A stretch of 64,000 nt of DNA, taken from the NCBI RefSeq assembly GCF_039634785.1, contig NZ_JBBIAB010000007.1:1-64000 (forward strand), given 5' to 3'. The stretch is from Tistrella mobilis (lineage in GTDB: Bacteria; Pseudomonadota; Alphaproteobacteria; Tistrellales; Tistrellaceae). The position numbers and the translations under genes are program-made. Position 1 is the first letter of the stretch, and each line of letters starts with the position of its first letter. This document shows, piece by piece, positions 36,164-44,568 of the stretch. Below the pieces are notes generated by a model that saw only the letters and a program-made list of their open reading frames with translations, was not told the origin of the DNA and did not search any database.

Positions 36164-37202
36164 ACGCCGCGCCGAAACCCCGGCCGTTCTGTCGGTGGCG
36201 GTGCCGGTTCTGGCACTGCTCGCCGCCTTCGTCATCGGCGCCCTGCTGATCGTGATCTCGGGCGCCTCGGTGCCCGCCGCCTATGCGGCGATGGTCGAAG
36301 GCGCCTTCGGCAGCCGGTTCGCGCTGACCGAAACCCTGACCCGCGCCGCGCCGCTGATGCTGACCGGGCTTGCCGCCGCGGTCGCCTTCCGCGCCCGGCT
36401 GTGGAATATCGGCGCCGAGGGCCAGCTCTATGGCGGCGCGCTGGCGGCCGTCTGGATCGGCACGGCGCCGCTCGGCATTCCCGACGCCCTGCTGCTGCCG
36501 GCGGTGATCGTGGCCGGCGCCGTCGCAGGCGGCCTGCTGCTGCTGGGCCCCGCGGTGCTCAAGACCCGTTTCGGCGTCGACGAGGTGGTGACGACCCTGC
36601 TGCTCAACTTCATCGTGCTGCTCTTCGTCTCGATGATGATCGAAGGGCCGATGAAGGATCCGATGGCCATGGGCTGGCCGCAGAGCGAGACCCTGCCGAT
36701 GGCGGCGGAACTGCCCCGGCTGATCCCGCGCACCCGCCTGCATGCCGGGCTGATCATGGCGCTGGTCGCGGCCGGGCTGATCTATGTGATGATGACCCGC
36801 ACCGTGCTGGGCTTCGAGATGCGGGCAGTGGGCGCCAGCCCGCGGGCGGCGCGCTTCGCCGGCATGGGGGTCGGCCGGGTGATGCTGCTGGTGGCGCTGA
36901 TCTCGGGTGGTCTCGCCGGTCTCGCCGGCGTGAGCGAGGTGGCCGGCCGCACCGGCTATCTCACCCTCGACATGTCGCCGGGCTATGGCACCGGCGGCGT
37001 GGTGGTCGCCATGCTTGCCCAGCTGCACCCGCTGGGCGTGGTGCTGGGGGCGCTGATGGTGGCCAGCATCTTCGTGGGCGCCGATGCGATGAGCCGCGCG
37101 GTGGGGGTGCCCACCTATATCGCCGATGTGCTGGTCGCCGTGTCGCTGCTCTGCATGCTGACCGCCATGCTCTTCGCCCGCTATCGCCTGCGTCGCGGCT
37201 GA
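36153..37202 (+). CDS. BMP-type ABC transporter permease (YufP-like)
   Basis: This 349-residue permease has about ten hydrophobic segments. GLAAAVAFRARLWNIGAEGQ and TRFGVDEVVTTLLLNFI are typical of the YufP/BPL_TP family that pairs with BMP-type binding proteins. The start at 36153 lies inside the ATPase gene (11-bp overlap), marking tight coupling. Confidence 0.9.
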   Translation: MRLERRAETPAVLSVAVPVLALLAAFVIGALLIVISGASVPAAYAAMVEGAFGSRFALTETLTRAAPLMLTGLAAAVAFRARLWNIGAEGQLYGGALAAVWIGTAPLGIPDALLLPAVIVAGAVAGGLLLLGPAVLKTRFGVDEVVTTLLLNFIVLLFVSMMIEGPMKDPMAMGWPQSETLPMAAELPRLIPRTRLHAGLIMALVAAGLIYVMMTRTVLGFEMRAVGASPRAARFAGMGVGRVMLLVALISGGLAGLAGVSEVAGRTGYLTLDMSPGYGTGGVVVAMLAQLHPLGVVLGALMVASIFVGADAMSRAVGVPTYIADVLVAVSLLCMLTAMLFARYRLRRG

Positions 37203-37220
37203 TCCGGAGGTCCCGATCCC

Positions 37221-38162
37221 ATGGAATTCATCGACCTTCTGATCTCGGCCGGTCTCTGGGCCACGGTGCTGCGCATCGCGACACCGCTGATCTTCGGCAC
37301 GCTGGGAGAGTTGATCTGCGAGCGGGCCGGCGTGCTCAATCTGGGCATCGAAGGCATCATGACCATGGGCGCCATGGTCGGCTGGATGGCGGTTTTCCAG
37401 GGTGCCGATCTCTGGACCGGCCTCGCGGTCGCGGCTGCGGCCGGCCTGCTGGTCGGCCTGCTTCATGGCCTGCTGACCGTGCCGCTCGGCCTGTCGCAGC
37501 ATGTCACCGGCCTTGGCATCACCATGCTTGCGACCAGCCTGTCCTATTTCGCCTATCGCCTGCTGCTGCCCGAGACCACCACCCCGCCCTCGATCACCCC
37601 CTTCGCGCCGCTGGGCGAGGGCTGGTGGCAGGCGGTGCCCTGGCTGGGCGAGGTGATCGGCCAGCAGACCGCGCCCACCCTGCTGGCCCTGGCCCTGGTC
37701 GGGCTGGTCGCCTGGGTGCTCTATCGCACCCCCGCCGGCCTTGCGGTGCGGATGGTGGGCGAGAACCCGGCCGCAGCCGATGCCCAGGGCATTTCGGTGA
37801 CCGGCGTGCGGCTGGCGGCGGTGATGGTGGGCTCGGCGCTGATGGCGATGGGCGGCGCCTTCCTGACGCTGTCCGCCTTCAACGCCTTCTTCTTCAACAT
37901 GATGGGCGGACGCGGCTGGATCTGCATCGCGCTGGTGGTCTTCGCCTCGTGGCGGCCGGGCAAGGCCCTGCTCGGCGCGCTGCTCTTCGCCTTTTTCGAT
38001 GCCGTGCAGACCCGCCTGCAGCAGATGACCGGCGGCGCCCTGCCCTATCAGCTGTTCCTGATGCTGCCCTATCTGCTCAGCATCCTGGCGCTGGTGGTGA
38101 TGTCGCGCCGCGCCGCCTATCCCCAGGCACTGATGGTGCCCTTCCGCAAGGGAGAACGTTGA
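37221..38162 (+). CDS. BMP-type ABC transporter permease (YufQ-like)
   Basis: This 313-residue permease has about eight to nine hydrophobic segments and the segment GELICERAGVLNLGIEGIMT, diagnostic of the second permease in this importer class. It forms the channel with the permease encoded 18 bp upstream. The deaminase gene begins 3 bp after it. Confidence 0.9.
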   Translation: MEFIDLLISAGLWATVLRIATPLIFGTLGELICERAGVLNLGIEGIMTMGAMVGWMAVFQGADLWTGLAVAAAAGLLVGLLHGLLTVPLGLSQHVTGLGITMLATSLSYFAYRLLLPETTTPPSITPFAPLGEGWWQAVPWLGEVIGQQTAPTLLALALVGLVAWVLYRTPAGLAVRMVGENPAAADAQGISVTGVRLAAVMVGSALMAMGGAFLTLSAFNAFFFNMMGGRGWICIALVVFASWRPGKALLGALLFAFFDAVQTRLQQMTGGALPYQLFLMLPYLLSILALVVMSRRAAYPQALMVPFRKGER

Positions 38163-38165
38163 GCC

Positions 38166-39458
38166 ATGTCCCTCGACCTGCTGATCCTGAATGCCCGCCT
38201 GCCCGAGGGCGGCACGCCCGTCGACATCGCGGTCCGGGACGGGCGGATCGTCGAGGTGGCGCCCGGCATCGCCGCCCGCGGCACCCCGGCTGCTGAAACC
38301 ATCGACGCTGCCGGCAACCTGGTCTCGCCGCCCTTCGTCGATGCCCATTTCCACATGGATTCGACCCTCTCCTACGGCATGCCGCGGATCAACCGCTCGG
38401 GCACGCTGCTTGAGGGCATCGCCCTCTGGAACGAGCTGAAGCCCGAACTGACCCACGAAGCTCTGGTGGAGCGGGCGCTCCTCTATTGCGACTGGGCGGT
38501 CGCCCGCGGCCTGCTCGCCATCCGCAGCCATGTCGATGTCTGCGATCCGCGCCTGCTGGCGGTCGATGCGCTGCTGGAGGTGAAGGCGAAGGTCGCCCCC
38601 TATATCGACCTGCAGCTGGTCGCCTTCCCCCAGGACGGGCTCTATCGCCGGCCGGGGTCGGAAGACCTGCTGATCGAGGCGCTGAACCGGGGTGTGGACG
38701 TGGTCGGCGGCATCCCGCATTTCGAGCGCACCATGGCCGATGGTGCGGCAAGCGTCCGCCGGCTGTGCGAGATCGCGGCCGAGCGCGGCCTCAGGGTCGA
38801 CATGCATTGCGACGAAAGCGACGACCCGCTCTCGCGCCATGTCGAAACGCTCGCCTATGAAACCCAGCGGCTGGGGCTGCACGGCCGGGTGACCGGCTCG
38901 CACCTCACCTCCATGCATTCCATGGACAATTACTACGTCTCGAAGCTGATCGCGCTGATGGCCGAGGCGGATCTGGGGGCGATCGCCAACCCGCTGATCA
39001 ACATCACCCTCCAGGGCCGCCACGATACCTATCCCAAGCGCCGGGGCATGACCCGGGTGCCGGAATTGATGGCGGCTGGGCTGACCGTCGCCTTCGGCCA
39101 GGACTGCGCCATGGACCCCTGGTATCCGCTGGGCTCGGGCGACATGCTCAACGTCGCCGCCATGGGGCTGCATGTCGCCCAGATGACCGGGCTCGACCAG
39201 ATGCGGAGCTGCTTCGACGCCGTCACCACCAACCCGGCCCGGCTGCTGGGTCTGGAGGGTTATGGCCTGGCCGCCGGCTGCCGCGCCGACATGGTGATCC
39301 TGGATGCGGGAGACCCGGTGGAGGCGCTGCGCCTCAGCGCCACCCGCCTCTCTGTGATCCGGGCCGGCCGCGTCATCGCCCGCACGGCCCCCGCCGAAAC
39401 CACGCTGATGCTGGGCGACGAGACCCGGACCACGCGGTGCCGGCTGGGGCGGGGCTGA
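38166..39458 (+). CDS. codA: Cytosine deaminase (CodA-type amidohydrolase)
   Basis: This 430-residue amidohydrolase has DAHFHMDSTLSYG (metal His pair), MHCDESDD, GSHLTSMHSM and FGQDCAMDPWYPLGSGDM, the last nearly identical to E. coli CodA's conserved active-site segment. It converts cytosine to uracil and ammonia in the cytoplasm. Directly following the importer genes (3 bp), it indicates that the importer brings in cytosine or a similar pyrimidine. Isocytosine or creatinine-type substrates cannot be excluded. Confidence 0.88.
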   Translation: MSLDLLILNARLPEGGTPVDIAVRDGRIVEVAPGIAARGTPAAETIDAAGNLVSPPFVDAHFHMDSTLSYGMPRINRSGTLLEGIALWNELKPELTHEALVERALLYCDWAVARGLLAIRSHVDVCDPRLLAVDALLEVKAKVAPYIDLQLVAFPQDGLYRRPGSEDLLIEALNRGVDVVGGIPHFERTMADGAASVRRLCEIAAERGLRVDMHCDESDDPLSRHVETLAYETQRLGLHGRVTGSHLTSMHSMDNYYVSKLIALMAEADLGAIANPLINITLQGRHDTYPKRRGMTRVPELMAAGLTVAFGQDCAMDPWYPLGSGDMLNVAAMGLHVAQMTGLDQMRSCFDAVTTNPARLLGLEGYGLAAGCRADMVILDAGDPVEALRLSATRLSVIRAGRVIARTAPAETTLMLGDETRTTRCRLGRG

Positions 39459-39527
39459 TACGCAACCGCTTGCAGGCCCGCGCCCCGGTTCCCATACTCA
39501 TGGAACCCGCCTCCGGGAGTACCGTGG

Positions 39528-39782
39528 ATGGTCCGGATCAGTACACGCGAATTCATGAACCAGCCGGAAAATGCCCGACGCCAGGCGCGCGAGGCTCCCG
39601 TCGAGATCATCGAAGAGGGGCGTCGGGCGTTCATCCTGATGTCGGCTGAACATTACGACTGGCTGAAGACCGCTTCGCGCCGCGCACATCGCACGGCCGA
39701 GGCTCCGGAGTTTGTCATTGAGGCGGTCGAACGGGCTGAGATGGACCCGGATCTGGCTCATCTTGACGATCTGCTGAAATAG
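39528..39782 (+). CDS. Phd/YefM-family antitoxin
   Basis: This 84-residue protein begins MVRISTREFMNQPENARRQA and continues VEIIEEGRRAFILMSAEHYD, the Phd/YefM DNA-binding fold, followed by an acidic C-terminal tail that would bind the toxin. It lies 7 bp before the toxin gene. It should bind the toxin and repress the shared promoter. Confidence 0.78.
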   Translation: MVRISTREFMNQPENARRQAREAPVEIIEEGRRAFILMSAEHYDWLKTASRRAHRTAEAPEFVIEAVERAEMDPDLAHLDDLLK

Positions 39783-39789
39783 CCAGCAT

Positions 39790-40212
39790 ATGGCCTTGCC
39801 TTTGCCCAAACCCGGACTGGTCGTGCGCTACGACTACCTCTGGAGCAGAGAAGCCGAGGCAGGCCGCCAGGCGGGAAAGGACCGCCCGGCCTGTATTGTC
39901 GCGACCGTAGAGCAGGATGGCCCCGCCCCCTGGGTTCTGCTTCTGCCCATTACACACAGCCCACCTCTCGACGACACGATCGCGATCGAGATCCCGGCAA
40001 AGGTTAAACAGTCTATCGGGCTGGACGACCTGCCGAGCTGGGTCGTGATCTCCGAGTACAATATCGATACCTGGCCAGCGGGGCTGTCGGCCCTTCCAGG
40101 GCACCCCGGCACCTTTGCTTACGGCTTCCTGCCCCCCGGCCTCTTTCAGATCATCCAACGCCGGTTCGTGGAGCATGCCCGCAGCCGACGCAGCCATATC
40201 GTGAAGCGCTGA
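39790..40212 (+). CDS. PemK/MazF-like toxin
   Basis: This 140-residue protein has the SH3-like PemK/MazF start (PKPGLVVRYDYLW..GKDRPACIV) and the segment LLLPITHSPP typical of the family. Such toxins are mRNA endoribonucleases. The adjacent upstream antitoxin-like gene supports the call. It is slightly longer than most MazF proteins (about 110 residues), with a basic C-terminal tail. Confidence 0.75.
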   Translation: MALPLPKPGLVVRYDYLWSREAEAGRQAGKDRPACIVATVEQDGPAPWVLLLPITHSPPLDDTIAIEIPAKVKQSIGLDDLPSWVVISEYNIDTWPAGLSALPGHPGTFAYGFLPPGLFQIIQRRFVEHARSRRSHIVKR

Positions 40213-40219
40213 CCCCGTC

Positions 40220-42745
40220 TCAGGTCGCCGCGCTGCGGTTCTGCGCCGCGCGGGCGCGGGCGATGCTCTCGAAGGTCTCGAGCAGGTCGGGGTCGCGGCG
40301 CATCAGCCGGCGGAAATCATCGGCATCCAGGAAGAGCAGCTGGCAATAGCCGAGGGCGGCGATCTCGGCGCTGCGCGGGCGGTTGTCGAGCAGGGCCATC
40401 TCGCCGAAGAAGTCGCCGCGGCCCAGGCGGATGCGGCGATCTTCGATCCGGACCTCGACGGCACCCGACGAGATGAAATAGACGCCGTCGCCCTTGTCCC
40501 CCTGCCGGAAGATCACCGTGCGCGGCAGCACGAAGACCGGTCGCAACAGCTGACGCACCCGGGCCCGCACCTCGTCGCCGAGATCGGCGAAGAGCGGCAG
40601 GCGGCGCATCAGTTCGTCGGTGTCGAGGCCCAGATCCAGCCGGGGCAGGTCGTCCCGGCGCGACTGCGCCCGGGTGACGCCCCGATAAAGGTCTTCGTAA
40701 AGCTCGGCATCGAGCAGGCCTTCCTGGGCGAGCGTGTCATAGCGGGCAAGCTCGTGCCGTTCGGCCATACGGGCCAGGAAACGCCGCTCCAACGCCTCGG
40801 CGTAATCGGGATATTGCAGGCGCATGGCATCCAGCGCCCCTGCCACCTGACGGGCGCGGCCGTCGAGCATGTCGGCGATCAGCTCGGCGATGCGCCGACC
40901 CAGCATCGGTCGGATCCGCTGGTCGACATAGGGTCGCAATTCCTGGATCGCCAGACGGAAGGCGAGCAGCATCTCGAAACGGTTGGCGAGCCGGCGGGCG
41001 AGCGGCCGGTCCATGCGCAGCCGGCGGTGCAGCCAGTAGGCAAAGCGGAAGCCGCGTTCGAAATCGAGTGCGGTGCGCACCACGCGCATATAGCCGAGGC
41101 GGCCCTCGTTGCGCCCGCCTTCGAGCAGGGCCTCGGTCAGCCGCAGCAGCCGGTCGACGGTGGCGGTGGACAAGGTCCGCCGGTCGTGCAGGTCCAGGAT
41201 CAGGCCGCGCTCGCGCACCGCCAGCGCCACGAGCCCCACGCCCAGGCGCTCGCGATCGGCGATTTCGGCCTCGACATCGGTGTCGCTGGTCACCTGATCG
41301 GCGCGGCGGGCATAGGACTGGGCGATCTCGCGCACCACGCTGGGGCTGACGTCATAGCGCCGGCCGGCCTCTTCGACCGCGCCGCGGACATCGGTCAGCG
41401 ACAGGGCCAGCACCTGACGGCGCAGCACCTCGCCCACCGGCGACAACCGGTCGAGCCCCAGCCACGAGATCAGCGGCCGGAGCGTGGTGCCGTTCACGAA
41501 CAGGGTGAAGAGCACATAGCCGGTGGCGGTCACCGCCACGAAACGCTTGAGGCCGTCGGAGAGGCCCGGCGCCTCGACGACGCCGAGGGCCAGAACCAGG
41601 GTCAGTGCGCCGCGCAGCCCGCCCCAGAGGATCACCGCCCGATAGCGATGGGTCACCCGGGTGGACAGCTTCAGCATGCTGAGCACCGGCAGCAGCAGCC
41701 AGAGGGTGATCGCCCGGCCGATCAGCGCAAAAAGCGCCAGCGCCAGGATGGTCAGCACGTCGTAGAGATCGACATCCGCCATCAGCCGCGGAACCACCAG
41801 GGCGGCGAGCACGAAGATCATCGACCCGGCCCAGAAGGCGATCTGATCCCAGACCGCCAGCAGATGGCGCCAGTTTTCGGGCGAGATATGCGCCCGGCCC
41901 TGGGCCGAGACGACCAGCCCCGCCACCACGGCCGCCACCACACCCGACACACCGATGCCGTATTCGCCGGTGACGAAGATGATATAGGCCGCCGCTACGG
42001 TCAGCGTCGCCTCCGCCGGCTTGATGTCGTCCAGCAGCGGCAGCAGCATCACGACCAGCCGCCCCGTCAGGGCGCCGAACAGAGCGCCGCCGATCAGGCC
42101 GATGCCCAGATCGCTCAAGGCCTGCCAGGCCATGTCGGCATTGGGCTCTTCGATACCCGTGGCGCGCGCGGTAACCAGCGCGCCCATCAGCACGGTGAAC
42201 AGGGCGATGGCGGTGGCGTCGTTGAGAATGCTCTCCCCTTCGACCAGCCGGGTCAGGCGACCGGGGGCGCCGATATCGCGGAAGATCGCGACCACCGCCG
42301 CCGGATCGGTGGTGGCCACGATCGCGCCGAGCAGCAGGCAGCCCAGGATCGGCACGCCGAACACCGCCGAGAGCCCGAGGCCGATCGAGGCCGTTGTCAG
42401 CACCACCGCCACCACGGCGAGCAGCAGGATGGGGGCGATGTCTTCCACCAGCCGCCGCACATCGATGGTGAGCGCCGTCTGGAACAGCAGCAACGGCAGG
42501 AAAATGGTGATGACCGTCTGGCTCTCGATCCTGAGATAGACGACGGCGCGGGCGGCCTCGTTGAAGACGTCGGTGAAAGAGGTGAAGAGCAGAAAGGCCG
42601 CCAGCGCCCCGATGGCCACGCCCACGGCCGCCAGCAGCACGTTCGAGGCCACGCCGAGACGGCGGGCCAGCGGTTGTATCCCTGCAATGACGACCAGCAG
42701 AACGGCGAGCGTCAGTACCAGTCCCGTAATCCCGCCCGTCGTCAC
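40220..42745 (-). CDS. CPA1-type cation/proton antiporter with C-terminal cyclic-nucleotide-binding domain
   Basis: This 841-residue protein has a hydrophobic N-terminal half (about 12 segments, residues 5-430) with the CPA1 motif GAIVATTDPAAVVAIFRDIG, a long cytoplasmic region rich in arginine, and a C-terminal cNMP-binding domain (RQGDKGDGVYFISSGAVEV, GRGDFFGEMALLDNRPRSAE). The phosphate-binding cassette FGEMALL..RSA is intact, so ligand binding by cAMP or a relative is possible. It exchanges Na+ or K+ for protons. The cytoplasmic region suggests regulation of activity rather than simple transport. Confidence 0.88.
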   Translation of the reverse strand: MTTGGITGLVLTLAVLLVVIAGIQPLARRLGVASNVLLAAVGVAIGALAAFLLFTSFTDVFNEAARAVVYLRIESQTVITIFLPLLLFQTALTIDVRRLVEDIAPILLLAVVAVVLTTASIGLGLSAVFGVPILGCLLLGAIVATTDPAAVVAIFRDIGAPGRLTRLVEGESILNDATAIALFTVLMGALVTARATGIEEPNADMAWQALSDLGIGLIGGALFGALTGRLVVMLLPLLDDIKPAEATLTVAAAYIIFVTGEYGIGVSGVVAAVVAGLVVSAQGRAHISPENWRHLLAVWDQIAFWAGSMIFVLAALVVPRLMADVDLYDVLTILALALFALIGRAITLWLLLPVLSMLKLSTRVTHRYRAVILWGGLRGALTLVLALGVVEAPGLSDGLKRFVAVTATGYVLFTLFVNGTTLRPLISWLGLDRLSPVGEVLRRQVLALSLTDVRGAVEEAGRRYDVSPSVVREIAQSYARRADQVTSDTDVEAEIADRERLGVGLVALAVRERGLILDLHDRRTLSTATVDRLLRLTEALLEGGRNEGRLGYMRVVRTALDFERGFRFAYWLHRRLRMDRPLARRLANRFEMLLAFRLAIQELRPYVDQRIRPMLGRRIAELIADMLDGRARQVAGALDAMRLQYPDYAEALERRFLARMAERHELARYDTLAQEGLLDAELYEDLYRGVTRAQSRRDDLPRLDLGLDTDELMRRLPLFADLGDEVRARVRQLLRPVFVLPRTVIFRQGDKGDGVYFISSGAVEVRIEDRRIRLGRGDFFGEMALLDNRPRSAEIAALGYCQLLFLDADDFRRLMRRDPDLLETFESIARARAAQNRSAAT

Positions 42746-42858
42746 CCGTCGCTCTCCCCCGTCAGCCGTCCGAACGCCGCCGGATCATAGCAGAAACCGG
42801 CCGGAACCGCGGTAACCAGTCTGTGACGGGCACGACAGGCGGCCTGGCCGGGCCACGC

Positions 42859-43446
42859 TCAGGCGCCGGGATGGCTGCCGATGCCATAGGCCATGATGCC
42901 GCCCAGCGTCAGCCAGGTGGAGGCATCGACCAGACTGCCCGGATCGGGCGGAGCGACGCCGCCCGCAACCAGATCCAGATCCTCGTCGTCGAATTCGAGA
43001 TCATCGGCCCCCGCCGGGCGCCCGGCCACTGCCGGGACCCGTTCCGGCAGAATGATATCGATCAGCCCGGGTTCGGCATCGATCACGTCGACGACCAGCC
43101 CGGCCGCCATCTCGACCCCCTGGGCCCTGAGGGTCGCGACCGGCGCCACCCGCAGATCGGCCCGGAAGACCGGATCCGTCGCCGCCCGCCACATCGCGGC
43201 CTCAAGCGGGCCAAGCCCACCCGGCACGGGCGCATCGGTGAAGGGCGGCAGGGTCAGCAGCAGACGCCCGCGCCGCGGCCTGTGGACCCTGAGCTGCGCG
43301 CCTTCGGGCAGCAGGATCCCCATGGTGGCGAGCGCCGCGGCCGGGTCCGACCGGAACAGCTCGTGATAGCCGTCATCGGTCGCTGCACGCGCCAGGGCGG
43401 CGCGCAGCACCTCCGGATCGGGCAGGACGAATGGCTGAACGGTCAT
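42859..43446 (-). CDS. NHLP-type leader-core protein, candidate RiPP precursor (orphan)
   Basis: This 195-residue protein resembles the nitrile-hydratase-like leader peptide family. The nitrile hydratase alpha-type module occurs twice: LRAALARAATDDGY..SDPAAALATMGILLPEGA (about 14-50) and LEAAMWRAATDPVF..LRAQGVEM (about 81-113). DDEDLDLVAGG (residues 153-163) ends the leader like the family's LSDEELEAVAGG. A 32-residue tail follows, starting VAPPDPG and ending GIGSHPGA. It has no cysteine and few Ser/Thr, so lanthionine-type processing is unlikely. I see no maturation enzyme, peptidase or exporter nearby. The divergent gene at 43704 is a methyltransferase. Start chosen at 43446 because the longer frame has an unconserved proline-rich lead. 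Confidence 0.68.
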   Translation of the reverse strand: MTVQPFVLPDPEVLRAALARAATDDGYHELFRSDPAAALATMGILLPEGAQLRVHRPRRGRLLLTLPPFTDAPVPGGLGPLEAAMWRAATDPVFRADLRVAPVATLRAQGVEMAAGLVVDVIDAEPGLIDIILPERVPAVAGRPAGADDLEFDDEDLDLVAGGVAPPDPGSLVDASTWLTLGGIMAYGIGSHPGA

Positions 43447-43703
43447 GTGGCACCCCGGCGCGGGTGGTGGTGGCGAATACATTGGCAGGCGAAGAATAAG
43501 GCTCTGGCCGGAAGAGAAGCCCCCGTCCGGACATGTGACCATGACAGCGCATGGCCGGGTGCGACCAGCGATCCCGCATCGCCGATCAATCGCGGTTAAT
43601 CGCCGGGCGCGGTGATCCGGTCTTCAGCGCTTGCAGGGGCGCGAGAAGACCTGCATCGTCGTCTGCACGACAGATGATCCCTATGCGTCCCGAGGTGACC
43701 CGC

Positions 43704-44546
43704 ATGCCAAGTCCGCGCCGCTATCCCGAGGCCGCTCTCTCCCGCTATCTCTCCAGCGGGATTCATGCGGTGCACGGCTGGCTCGACGACTTCAGCGCCG
43801 AAGCGATCGCAAAGCTCGGCGAGGCCCAGACCGATCACGGCCTGTCCGGGGCCGTGGCCGAAATCGGCGTGCATCACGGCAAGCTCTTCCTGCTGCTGCA
43901 GCTGGTCACCCGGACCGACGAGAAGGGCCTGGCGATCGATCTGTTCGAACAGCAGGAACTGAACATCGACCGGTCCGGCCAGGGCGATCGCGGGCGGTTC
44001 ATCGAAAATCTGCGCAAGCACTGCGGCGGCGAGGATGGGGTCGTCATCCGGGCCGCCAGCTCCACCGACGTGACCGCCGGCGAGATCCGGGCCACCGTCG
44101 GCCCCGTGCGCCTGTTCAGCGTCGATGGCGGCCATACCGAAGCCCTGACCGCCAATGACCTGAAGCTTGCCGCCGACTCTCTGGTCGAGGGCGGCATCGT
44201 GGTCCTCGACGACCACTTCAACCCCTATTGGCCCGATGTGGCCGCCGGGCTCGGCCGCCATATCTTCGTCGACCAGTCACCGCTGAGGCCGTTCGCGATC
44301 ACCCCCGGCAAGGTGTTCCTGTGCCATCCGGACTGGTCCGCAACCTGGCGCGACGCCCTGGTCAAGGCCTTCCCCACCGCGCACGAGAAGCAGAGCGAGA
44401 TGTACGGCGCCCCGGTCGAGATTCTGGGCATCGGGCGGTTTTCGCTGCGGGCAGAGGCCGACCGCCATCTCTGGCAGGTCAAGGCCTTCGTGAAGGCACG
44501 GCCGGCGCTTGCGTCGTTTGCCCGCAAGCTGACCGGCCGTAATTGA
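43704..44546 (+). CDS. Class I SAM-dependent methyltransferase (Methyltransf_24-like)
   Basis: This 280-residue protein has the SAM-binding motif GAVAEIGVHHGKLFLLL and a later acidic segment LFSVDGGHTEALTANDL and IVVLDDHFNPYWPDV, as in Methyltransf_24-type enzymes. The substrate is unknown; such genes often sit near glycan or surface-polymer genes. The start at 43704 has GAGGTG 7 nt upstream. It is divergent from the NHLP-like gene at 42859 (257 bp apart), so any functional link to that precursor is guesswork. Confidence 0.75.
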   Translation: MPSPRRYPEAALSRYLSSGIHAVHGWLDDFSAEAIAKLGEAQTDHGLSGAVAEIGVHHGKLFLLLQLVTRTDEKGLAIDLFEQQELNIDRSGQGDRGRFIENLRKHCGGEDGVVIRAASSTDVTAGEIRATVGPVRLFSVDGGHTEALTANDLKLAADSLVEGGIVVLDDHFNPYWPDVAAGLGRHIFVDQSPLRPFAITPGKVFLCHPDWSATWRDALVKAFPTAHEKQSEMYGAPVEILGIGRFSLRAEADRHLWQVKAFVKARPALASFARKLTGRN

Positions 44547-44568
44547 CGACGGGCAGCCGTGGCTGCCG

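Noticed and set aside
36066-39173. A 1035-codon open frame on the minus strand opposite the BMP-type ABC genes
   Set aside because: It is histidine/glutamine/arginine-rich, unconserved, and lies antisense to three clearly conserved genes. GC-rich DNA produces such frames by codon bias.
43704-44546. The methyltransferase as maturation enzyme for the NHLP-like precursor
   Set aside because: It is divergent, belongs to a broad family common near glycan genes, and nothing in the sequence connects it to peptide modification.
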